40,188 nt of DNA. Source: Lachnospiraceae bacterium (GTDB lineage: Bacteria > Bacillota > Clostridia > Lachnospirales > Lachnospiraceae). Positions 8,469 to 16,325 of the stretch are shown piece after piece (position 1 is the stretch's first letter; each line of letters begins with the position of its first letter). The notes under the pieces are model-generated. The model saw nothing but the letters and a program-made list of their open reading frames with translations, did no database searches and was not told the origin of the DNA. The translations under genes were made by a program, and so were the position numbers. Location of the stretch: contig JAJQBQ010000027.1 in the NCBI GenBank assembly GCA_021203205.1, positions 687 through 40,874 on the forward strand. Reading direction: 5' to 3'.

Positions 8469-9734
8469 TTATTCCCCCAGATCCATCGTCTCCAGCTCCA
8501 GTGTCGTTCTCATCTGCACTAGGAGCGGATGTTCCGGCGCAGTGTCCTTTTCCAATTCTGCCAGGATCTGCTCCGCCTCATCATACTGACCTTCGTCAAC
8601 CTTCTGATAAAACAAATCCATCTGCTCCTGCACTGGCGGAGTCACATTTCCGGTCTCCTGATATCTGTTTAAAGTTTGATTTACATCCAGCCCGTAGTGC
8701 GACCAGGAATACTTAATCTCTTCCTCTTCGACATCCGCGATCCATACATTTTTCGCAGATGCAAATAGAATCGGTGCATGTGTTGCCGCAATAAACTGGA
8801 CGTTCGGGAACACCTCGCGAAGAGCATCCAGAATATTCCACTGCCACTTTGGGTGCAGATGCATGTCAATTTCATCGATCAGGACCACACCTGAAGTCTC
8901 TGCGATCTTTTTCTTCTTTTCCGGATTCAGCACCGCCATCCTGTATGCGATATCGAACACCATCCAGACCAGCGACTGATAGCCGGAGCTTAGATCTTCT
9001 ACCGACCAGGTTTTCCCCTCACTCTGGTACATCAGATTTTCCGTCTGTTTATCATAGAAAATCGTACATTCGCCGGACCGGTTCATCCGCCGCATGAAAT
9101 CACCCACAGCTTTTTTTGCCGCCTCATATTCGGCGATCTTCATCTCCTTCTGCCAGGATACCTGCTCCATCTTCGCGCACCAGTTCAGCAGTAATTTAAT
9201 ATTCGATGCGTCCACAAGCGCATCCGTATACCCCACCGTCCGATAGTAGTTCTTTCGAAATACGTTCTCTGTCTTCTCTCTTTTTTGTGACCATACCCTG
9301 GCGGCACTTTCATATAAAATGACCGGGAGTTCCACATCTTCCTGCTGCGACATCTGCTCCGCCTTTTTGCGGATCCCGCTGGACTGCATGGTTGTGCGGG
9401 ACGCTGTCGCGCTGCTGCGTCTTCTCGTCCAGCAAAAGGTTTCTCCGTCCACCACCGCCTCAGTCTCCACCTCGATCGGAAGTATCTTCTTTTCATCAAT
9501 CGAGCCGTCCCCGAGCATCGGATAAATTCTGCGTATCTCCTGCTGTGAAAAGTGCCTTGTCGCGACACCTTCGATCCCGGCGATGAATCCGCCAAGGCCG
9601 ACAGCAATTGCTTCAAGGACCGACGTTTTTCCCTTTCCGTTTTCTCCGATGATCAGATTCATCCCCGGCTGAAATTCGATCTCTTTTTCTTCGATCCCAC
9701 GAAAATTTCTGATTTTAATACGCTGAACTCTCAT
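8469..9734 (-). CDS. ptuA: PtuA-like AAA/ABC-type ATPase (Septu)
   Basis: A 421-residue SMC/ABC-like ATPase of the OLD-related group. Walker A GENGKGKT sits at residues 30-37 after the typical KIRNFRGI strand. The signature LSSGYQSLVW, Walker B VVLIDEIDMHLHP and the H-loop ATHAPI follow in order. The C-terminal 90 residues are helical. The ATG at 9734 is chosen because AGGAGGT lies upstream and the protein then starts directly with the conserved MRVQRIKIRNF strand. A start at 9770 would add 12 poor residues. It has its own promoter at 9783-9811. It precedes the HNH gene by 2 bp, which is the PtuA-PtuB order of Septu. The ATPase presumably gates the nuclease. Confidence 0.8.
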   Translation of the reverse strand: MRVQRIKIRNFRGIEEKEIEFQPGMNLIIGENGKGKTSVLEAIAVGLGGFIAGIEGVATRHFSQQEIRRIYPMLGDGSIDEKKILPIEVETEAVVDGETFCWTRRRSSATASRTTMQSSGIRKKAEQMSQQEDVELPVILYESAARVWSQKREKTENVFRKNYYRTVGYTDALVDASNIKLLLNWCAKMEQVSWQKEMKIAEYEAAKKAVGDFMRRMNRSGECTIFYDKQTENLMYQSEGKTWSVEDLSSGYQSLVWMVFDIAYRMAVLNPEKKKKIAETSGVVLIDEIDMHLHPKWQWNILDALREVFPNVQFIAATHAPILFASAKNVWIADVEEEEIKYSWSHYGLDVNQTLNRYQETGNVTPPVQEQMDLFYQKVDEGQYDEAEQILAELEKDTAPEHPLLVQMRTTLELETMDLGE

Positions 9735-9782
9735 CTGGAGATACCTCCTGTTTCTGATAAAAATCAACAAAAGAATAGCAGT

Positions 9783-9811
9783 ATTATACCGCCTTTTGGC
9801 CTTTTCGGCAA
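9783..9811 (-). promoter_or_regulatory. Sigma-A promoter of the ptuAB pair
   Basis: On the minus strand -35 TTGCCG (9811-9806), a 17-base spacer and -10 TATAAT (9788-9783) lie about 50 bp ahead of the ATPase start. The spacer contains an imperfect repeat of AAAAGGC. Confidence 0.7.
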
Positions 9812-9941
9812 CTCATTCTGAAATATAATATTTTCTCCTATCAGCTCAAATCAGGGAATAATCTTCACCTTCCTTTAAGCCAGGTGATTTTGCCTTGTCC
9901 ACTACTGCCTTCATCAGCTGATTGCGGTTCCTTGTCCCACT

Positions 9942-10496
9942 TTATGTACCTTCCTGATACCTGATTTTGCGATTAAGATATTTTACCGGCACATACTTCG
10001 TCAGCCACACGCCATTCACTGACTGAAAAAAGTCATAGCCGTCCTCCTGCATTGCGCCGGAGGCTACCTCAAACACTACTGGGCGTCCGTGTCTTTTACC
10101 CACTTTGACAGCTGTCTCAAAATCTGCTGAGAGATGGACGTACAGCCTTGCCTTTGGAAGCAGTCCCTGCTCCTCGATGGTCTCCACATATTTTTCTCCG
10201 GTGCCATGCCATAGCATCGCCGGCGGCGTTTTCTTTTCCAGTTCCACGTCCACCGGAACGGAATGGCCCTGATTGGCGCGGATGAGAGTTTTATCCTCAT
10301 TGAAAGAATACCTCTGCTTTTCATCCTCCGCCACGATCTTTTCTAACAATTCACGGTCGATTTCTCTGGTTCTCCCGACGCCCTCGATCAGCTCATCCAC
10401 ATCTGCCCAGCCATGCTCGTCCAGAGTTATGCCGATCACTTCCGGATGGTGCCGCAGGATCAGTGAAATAAATTTACTGGTGCTTTTCTCACTCAT
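9942..10496 (-). CDS. kptA: RNA 2'-phosphotransferase (Tpt1/KptA)
   Basis: A 184-residue enzyme that removes a 2'-phosphate from RNA by transfer to NAD+, giving ADP-ribose 1'',2''-cyclic phosphate and nicotinamide. Family motifs are all visible: LRHHPE at 14-19 (Arg15 and His16), IRANQGHS with Arg73, LWHGT with His97, RLYVHLS with Arg117 and His121, and GRPVVFEVA. The length matches the family. The ATG at 10496 has GGGAGG just upstream; an upstream in-frame start would add 19 unconserved residues. The bacterial substrate is unknown. It lies between the Septu pair and an AAA/PD-(D/E)XK gene, so a role in repairing or processing damaged RNA within the island is conceivable but inferred. No RNA ligase is present nearby. 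Confidence 0.9.
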   Translation of the reverse strand: MSEKSTSKFISLILRHHPEVIGITLDEHGWADVDELIEGVGRTREIDRELLEKIVAEDEKQRYSFNEDKTLIRANQGHSVPVDVELEKKTPPAMLWHGTGEKYVETIEEQGLLPKARLYVHLSADFETAVKVGKRHGRPVVFEVASGAMQEDGYDFFQSVNGVWLTKYVPVKYLNRKIRYQEGT

Positions 10497-10669
10497 TGTG
10501 TCCTCCCGTTCCGACTTTAAGTTCGTTCTGATTTTTGTCTGCAAGGATAGCACAAAATCGAGGCTTTTTCATTAAACCGGAAATATAATTTTTCTAAATC
10601 TTGTTAACGTGAGGTTAAAATTTCATAATCCATGCATAAGCGAACGTGACTTTGTATCAGAAATCAGTC

Positions 10670-10700
10670 GCAGGAGGCCGGCGCTCTGCCAGCCTCCTGC
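10670..10700. terminator. GC-rich hairpin after the AAA/PD-(D/E)XK gene
   Basis: Arms GCAGGAGGC and GCCTCCTGC enclose an inner GGC/GCC stem. The hairpin lies about 30 bp past the stop of the minus-strand gene at 10730, but the T-run (TTTT) is on the plus-strand side. The minus-strand tail is poor in T. It may be a bidirectional or weak terminator. Confidence 0.45.
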
Positions 10701-10729
10701 TTTTATGCATACGGGCGACGCAAGATGCT

Positions 10730-12319
10730 TCACACTCTCTCAATCACGCAGGTATGCCTCTTCGCCTTTTCTCCCACTGCATTCTTATCATAATTTATCC
10801 CGACCAGGAACAGATTCCCGAAACAGTCCTTTAACGCCCCGCCATAGCGGTTGTCATGGATCTGTCGGATCGCAGTGTCCGCGTCTTTCTCATACTTCAG
10901 CTCCACGATCATCGCTGGCTTACCGACGCCTTTTCTGGGGATGAATGCCAGATCCGCAAAACCCTTTCCGGAGGGAAATTCCCGCACAATACTGTAATAT
11001 CTTTTTGCCGTATAATACGCGATGGTGATGGCACAGCTTAAAGATGCCTCGTCGTTATACTGCAGTACGGAGGTAACCGATTCATGGATGATTTCCAGCG
11101 CCTCCGCCACCATGGCTTCGTCGCCTCTCAGCGTAGCGCTTAACAGCTTCTCCGAATTGGCGATTGCTTCCCCTACCGCGCCCCATTTTTCTCCGCTGAC
11201 CGCATCTTCAAAAGCTTCCATAACTTCGAGATTTGGAATGTACGCCTCCCTGGTCGACTGGTCGTAGGCCAGATAACCCAGATGCACCAGAAGGGTGAGG
11301 ACATCATTTTTATTCTTAAACGATGTCAGGTCGTTCTGGAAGGTACTGATCTTTACAGGGATGTGGCTGCCGCCGAGCATCTCAACGATCGCGCCTTTCA
11401 GCCCGTCATAATCCATCTCGATATATTCTTTCAGGCTTTCAAACGATTCCGTCTGAGGCCAGTAATTCAGGATCTCACCTTCCTGCACAGCGCTCATGAC
11501 AGAATTCGGGCTGTAAACATGCTTCACACGGCTGAAAGAATAGCCATCATACCAGGTCTGCACCTCTTCAAAATCCATCTGATATTCTTCACACAAAGCT
11601 TTCACTTCGTCTTCCGTAAAGCCGACATATTTGGCAAGCCAGCCCGGTTTTGTCATAGTGTACTCCCGGAAATCAGTCAGCGCGGATTCCGTTCCGTATT
11701 TTTTAATTGGAAGAATTCCTGTCATATAGGCTGCCGCGATTGTCTTATCTGTCGTCATTCCTCCTTTAAACAGGCCACGGAGGAGCTGGACGTATTCTTT
11801 CTGAATTTTCTCATTATTCTTTGCCTCGCGAAAGAGTGCATCCCATTCATCTATAATGATAATAAACTGGATGCCTGCTTTTCCGGCAATTTCCGACAGC
11901 ACTCTTGGCAGGGATTTCTCCCCATCCGGAATAAAATCAAAGAATTTCTCCCTAAGCTCTGAAATAATGCTATTTTGAATATCTCCCACAATTTCATTGA
12001 TATCGACTGTCGTGGACACAAACCACGTGATATCCAGATAAATAACATCATATTTATTTAATCCTGTTTCGAAAGATTCCATCCCGGAAATTTCGAGGCC
12101 CTCGAACAATGCCCGCGAATCGCAGCTTTTGTCATAATATGCGCACAGCATTTTCGCCGCAAAGGACTTGCCAAAACGACGGGGCCGACTGACACTCGTA
12201 AGCTTGAGCGGGGTGTTGACGGTTCTGTTCAAATAATCAATCAGACCTGTCTTGTCAACATAAACACCATTTCGTATTGCCTGAAAACCCATATTTCCAG
12301 GATTTAGATACATTCCCAT
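10730..12319 (-). CDS. AAA-ATPase-like / PD-(D/E)XK nuclease superfamily protein
   Basis: A 529-residue protein of the PF09820 (AAA-ATPase_like) plus PF08011 (PDDEXK_9) architecture, which is abundant in Bacteroidetes and Clostridia. It opens with GVYVDKTGLIDYLN, followed by the P-loop variant SRPRRFGKS at about 44-52 and Walker B IIIIDEWDAL near 160. The mid-domain has VQTWYDGYSF. The C-terminal nuclease-like core contains FADLAFIP, then VELKYEKD and IRQIHDNRY. The ATG at 12319 follows GGAGGT at a good distance; an upstream TTG would add 22 unlikely residues. The cellular role is not established. These genes are often multicopy and sit in accessory DNA. The PD-(D/E)XK residues look intact, so nuclease activity is possible. 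Confidence 0.85.
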   Translation of the reverse strand: MGMYLNPGNMGFQAIRNGVYVDKTGLIDYLNRTVNTPLKLTSVSRPRRFGKSFAAKMLCAYYDKSCDSRALFEGLEISGMESFETGLNKYDVIYLDITWFVSTTVDINEIVGDIQNSIISELREKFFDFIPDGEKSLPRVLSEIAGKAGIQFIIIIDEWDALFREAKNNEKIQKEYVQLLRGLFKGGMTTDKTIAAAYMTGILPIKKYGTESALTDFREYTMTKPGWLAKYVGFTEDEVKALCEEYQMDFEEVQTWYDGYSFSRVKHVYSPNSVMSAVQEGEILNYWPQTESFESLKEYIEMDYDGLKGAIVEMLGGSHIPVKISTFQNDLTSFKNKNDVLTLLVHLGYLAYDQSTREAYIPNLEVMEAFEDAVSGEKWGAVGEAIANSEKLLSATLRGDEAMVAEALEIIHESVTSVLQYNDEASLSCAITIAYYTAKRYYSIVREFPSGKGFADLAFIPRKGVGKPAMIVELKYEKDADTAIRQIHDNRYGGALKDCFGNLFLVGINYDKNAVGEKAKRHTCVIERV

Positions 12320-12494
12320 TCGTACGACCTCCGTTCCGCATCCCCAGATACAAATATAGAAATTACCAAAGTAAAAACGTTGCACCAGCCTGGCAGGGAC
12401 TTAAATTACTACATCATTCTTAAACTCTCTTCATCCATGGCGCATTTCATGTCTGGTATTATATCCTGAATTCCGGTTTTTCTCAACCGTATCT

Positions 12495-12623
12495 TTACTC
12501 AATTGTTTCTTCTTTATCAGGTGCCGAGATCCCGGCAGTAAATGGAGCTTCTTGCGTGCCTTGTGCATATTCCGGCAGTCCCGCCGAAAAGTACATGGTT
12601 TTGTATTCAAACCCACTTTCCAT
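12495..12623 (-). CDS. Possible small protein, 42 residues
   Basis: The ATG at 12623 is preceded by AAGAGGT at short spacing and opens MESGFEYKTMYFSAGLPE, ending in an acidic tail. There is no homology that I recognise. It lies upstream of the AAA/PD-(D/E)XK gene on the same strand. The gene may be real, but the evidence is only a ribosome binding site and an open frame. Confidence 0.25.
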   Translation of the reverse strand: MESGFEYKTMYFSAGLPEYAQGTQEAPFTAGISAPDKEETIE

Positions 12624-12779
12624 ATACACCTCTTTGTGATAAAATGGCAGACAGTTCACAGGCAAACAGGCATCTGGCGCAGTGTGCATTTTCCGCTTTT
12701 TTTCGTTTGATTTTGGGCTGATTTTTTTGTTTAGTGTTATTTTGTCCGCACAGTCGAAAAAAATGAAAATGGTGAACGA

Positions 12780-12832
12780 AATTCGTGTAATGGCCATTTT
12801 CGCAAAAAATGAGTACTTGAATTACACGAATT
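12780..12832. repeat. 12-bp perfect inverted repeat
   Basis: AATTCGTGTAAT (12780-12791) is repeated as its reverse complement at 12820-12831 with a 28-base AT-rich spacer. It lies about 270 bp upstream of the uvrB promoter and is not followed by a T-run, so it looks more like a protein-binding site than a terminator. Confidence 0.4.
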
Positions 12833-13100
12833 CAGCGCCATTTTCGGGCGAATAGGCGAACTTTTTGATATTGGATTTTTGGCCGATTTTCGAGAATTTT
12901 TGTACTCTGCGCACAAAAGGCCGAATATCTTTCGTTCGTACAGCGGGCGACTGCTTCCGCTGCCGAGAAGAGACCCGTTGTCCTGCTCTTTAAGAACAGA
13001 ATTCTCTGGTCATTTTCCAGGCCAGACGAAATTCGAAGTGAATTATGCGCGATCAGACGAAATCCGACAGATTTCTGTGCAAAAGCGGCGTCAAAATCGG

Positions 13101-13127
13101 TTGTTTTCGTCAAAAAATGTATATAAT
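13101..13127 (+). promoter_or_regulatory. Candidate uvrB promoter
   Basis: TTGTTT (13101-13106) and a perfect TATAAT (13122-13127), but with a short 15-base spacer. uvrB starts 45 bp downstream behind AGAGAGG. No clear Firmicutes LexA box (CGAAC-N4-GTTCG) was found. Confidence 0.5.
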
Positions 13128-13171
13128 CAGGCTTTTAAACCATGTTTTTTGTTTAAAGAGAGGTTATTTGT

Positions 13172-15525
13172 ATGTTATTCAAACTACACAGTGAATACCA
13201 GCCCACCGGCGACCAGCCCCAGGCCATCAAGGAACTGGTCGAGGGCTTTAAAGCCGGCAACCAGTTCGAGACGCTTTTAGGCGTCACCGGCTCCGGCAAG
13301 ACCTTCACCATGGCGGGCGTCTGGCCGCCCCAGACAAGCCGACTTTGGTCATATCGCACAATAAAACGCTGGCCGGGCAGTTGTACGGAGAATTCAAGGA
13401 GTTCTTCCCTGAGAATGCGGTGGAGTATTTTGTGTCCTACTACGATTATTACCAGCCGGAGGCCTATGTCCCGTCGACAGATACCTACATCGAGAAGGAT
13501 TCCGCCATCAACGACGAGATCGACAAGCTGCGCCATTCGGCGACGGCGGCGCTGTCGGAACGGCGGGACGTGATCATCGTGGCTTCGGTGTCCTGTATTT
13601 ACGGGTTAGGCAGCCCCATCGATTACCAGAACATGGTGGTTTCCCTGCGGCCCGGCATGGAAAAGGATCGGGATGAAGTGATCCGCAAACTGGTGGATAT
13701 CCAGTACGACCGGAATGAGATGGATTTCTCGCGCGGGTGCTTCCGTGTGCGCGGCGATGTGGTGGAGGTGTTCCCTGCATCCTCCGGCGACAGCGCGGTG
13801 CGGATCGAGTTTTTCGGGGATGAGATCGACCGGATCAGCGAGTTCGATGTGCTGACCGGAAATGTGAAAGCGGAGCTGTCACACGTGGCCATCTTTCCCG
13901 CCTCCCACTACGTGGTCGCTCCGGACAAGATGATGGCTGCGACGCATGAGATCGAAAAAGAACTGGCGGAGCGGGTGGATTATTTTAAGCGGGCGGATAA
14001 GCTGATCGAGGCGCAGCGCATCGAGGAGCGCACGAATTTTGATATCGAGATGATGCGGGAGACCGGCTTCTGCTCCGGCATTGAGAACTATTCCAGACAT
14101 CTGGCAGGTCTGCCGGCCGGAGCCACGCCCCACACACTGTTAGATTATTTTCCGGACGATTTTCTGATGATCGTGGATGAGTCGCACATCACGATTCCGC
14201 AGGTGCGCGGCATGTTTCGCGGCGACCGCTCCCGAAAGCAGACGCTGGTGGATTACGGCTTCCGCCTGCCATCGGCGCTGGACAACCGGCCATTGAATTT
14301 CGAGGAATTTGAATCAAAGATCGACCAGATGCTGTTCGCCTCGGCGACCCCCGGCGACTACGAGCAGGAGCACGAGCTTCTGCGGGCGGAGCAGATCATC
14401 CGCCCCACCGGGCTGCTGGATCCGGAGATTTCCGTTCGGCCGGTGGCCGGGCAGGTGGATGATCTGCTGGCGGAGATCCGGAAAGAGACCGGGTGGACAG
14501 CGCCGGAAGATGGAATTTCCGGTCACAGTTCTGCCGCCATATCCGTGGCAGCCGTCAGTGTCAGCAAGACAGAGGCCGAGGCAGACGCTGATAACAATCG
14601 CTCATCTGCAGCTGTCGATGCCGGTGACTCCGAATCCAGAGGCAGCCGTACTGTCTTTGAATTAATTGATAACGTCAAGGTCACTGATTCTGTCAATAGC
14701 AGCAGCTATGAATTCATTGCTGACAGCAACATTCCCGGATCCATCGCTAACGGTAACATTTCCGAATTTATCAGCAACGACAGGGCTGCCGTATCTATCC
14801 ATAACGGCAATACTCCGGATGCCGAAGGCAAGCATTCTGGTGATCAAATCGACCGTAAATCCGAACACCGCAAGGTTATGGTAACAACTCTCACCAAGCG
14901 CATGGCAGAAGACCTGACGAGCTACTTAAAGGATGCCGGCGTTCGCGTGCGCTATCTCCACTCGGATATCGACACCCTCGAGCGCTCGGAAATCATTCGC
15001 GACATGCGCATGGATGTGTTCGACGTGCTGGTAGGCATCAACCTGCTGCGCGAGGGACTGGATATTCCGGAGATCACGCTGGTCGCCATTCTCGATGCGG
15101 ACAAGGAAGGGTTCCTGCGCTCGGAGACATCCCTCATTCAGACCATCGGGCGCGCGGCAAGAAATGTGCACGGCCGGGTCATCATGTACGCGGATCAGAT
15201 CACCGGCTCTATGGAAGTCGCCATCCGAGAGACAAACCGCAGACGTGAGATCCAGGAAGCCTACAATAAGGAACACGGCATCACACCGACCACCATCAAA
15301 AAGTCCGTGCGGGATCTGATCGCCATTTCAAAGGAGGCGGAGGAAGGGCTTTATCAGATCCACAAGGATCCGGAATCCATGAGCAAAAAGGAGTTGGAAA
15401 AGCTGATCGCGGACCTGACGAAAAAGATGAAAAAGGCTGCAAATGAGCTGGATTTCGAGAGTGCTGCAGAGCTGAGAGATAAAATTCGGGAGTTAAGGAA
15501 GGAACTTGAGAAGATAGATAAGTAA
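13172..15525 (+). pseudogene. uvrB: UvrABC nucleotide excision repair subunit B, frameshifted, with a large insertion
   Basis: UvrB is the damage-verifying helicase of nucleotide excision repair, working with UvrA and UvrC. The frame opens at the ATG at 13172 with the typical [17 protein letters not shown] and Walker A GVTGSGKT. After GKTFTMAGV (ending at 13321) only 11 bases precede [12 protein letters not shown], where relatives have 12, so the frame shifts by one. The remainder (open from 13345) is well conserved: [53 protein letters not shown], and a C-terminal UVR motif [13 protein letters not shown]. Between VDDLLAEI and [15 protein letters not shown] lies an insertion of about 125 residues (14485-14872) rich in S, N, D and A, with lower GC than its flanks. 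The gene is either a recent pseudogene or carries a sequencing error. The strong conservation downstream of the shift argues for a recent event or an error. Confidence 0.85.
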
Positions 15526-15554
15526 GAGAATTGAATAACAGCAGACATCCCATT

Positions 15555-15975
15555 CGGATTTCGGATTGTTTCGAGCAGTAAGAAACACCTCCCTTGATAG
15601 TTAATCAAAATCTGAAGCCGGCGTATTTCGCGCAACAGCCAAAACTACATCTGATAGTTTTTCGATATCCGAAACCGGATCGTTTCGAACATCAGTTAAA
15701 CTACATCTGATCGTTTCTCGAAAACCAAAACCGGATCGCTTCGAACATCAGTAAAACCCCTCTGATAGTTTTTTGATATTTGAAGCCGGATCGTTTCGAA
15801 CATCATTAAAACTACATCTGATCGTTTTTCGATATCCGAAGCCGGCGCATTTCGAACATCATTAAAACTACATCTGATCGTTTTTCGATATCCGAAGTCG
15901 GCACATTTCGAACATCAGCAAAACTACATCTGATCGTTTCTCGATATCCGAAACCGGCGCACTTCGCGCAACAGT
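15555..15975. repeat. Degenerate 56-bp tandem repeat, about seven copies
   Basis: Units with the core CTACATCTGATCGTTTTTCG and TTTCGAACATCA recur at 55-57 bp steps (core at about 15588, 15645, 15701, 15757, 15812, 15868 and 15924). The period is not a multiple of three, and stops occur in all frames, so it is not a protein repeat. Units contain a small ATCCG/CGGAT inverted repeat. There are no unique spacers. It fills the gap between uvrB and its terminator. Confidence 0.85.
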
Positions 15976-16010
15976 AAAAATAAAACTATAATTGAAACTT
16001 ATTGAAAAAA

Positions 16011-16042
16011 GGAAGTCCCTCTTTTTTTGAAGAAGGACTTCC
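16011..16042. terminator. Bidirectional terminator between uvrB and the subtilase gene
   Basis: Arms GGAAGTCC and GGACTTCC around a T-rich loop, preceded by A6 and followed by TCTTTTATTTT. The flanks suit termination in both directions, matching the convergent uvrB (plus) and subtilase (minus) genes. The 280 bp from 16046 to 16325 holds nothing else recognisable. Confidence 0.8.
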
Positions 16043-16325
16043 TCTTTTATTTTCCATAAATGATGCTGTTATCTTCCCACAACATTCATTCTAGTATATC
16101 CGAATGTTACAGACAAAACGCCATTTTTCGAAAACGAACTTCTGCTTTCAGCCGTTTTCGCCAGCCGTGTCACCCCGACTTCTTCGGTTCTCTTCTCCGG
16201 CAATTCCGCAATGCGGACATCACCGGAGAGTCAAACCTGTATTTCCCGGTTGCAGTATCGAAAGGTTACTGTATTGATCTGGAAACCCGATTCTGTCTCC
16301 ACATCGAATTTTGCTTCCATTTCTT

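Larger units (their letters stand above)
12386..13100. other. 700-bp AT-rich gap ahead of uvrB
   Basis: Apart from one possible 42-residue ORF (12495-12623) and an inverted repeat (12780-12832), no gene is supported. The stretch has many TTTTCG-type words, and the short word GCCATTTTCG or a close variant occurs near 12793 and 12837. Confidence 0.45.

Noticed and set aside
7831-9770. Retron with PtuAB effectors
   Set aside because: No reverse transcriptase gene and no clear msr-msd type RNA is present around the pair.
1-12400. Mobile element or prophage carrying the defence island
   Set aside because: No integrase, transposase, attachment repeat or tRNA end was found in the window; the island borders may lie outside it.
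15555-15975. CRISPR array after uvrB
   Set aside because: Units of about 56 bp are contiguous and degenerate along their full length. There are no unique spacers and no cas genes.
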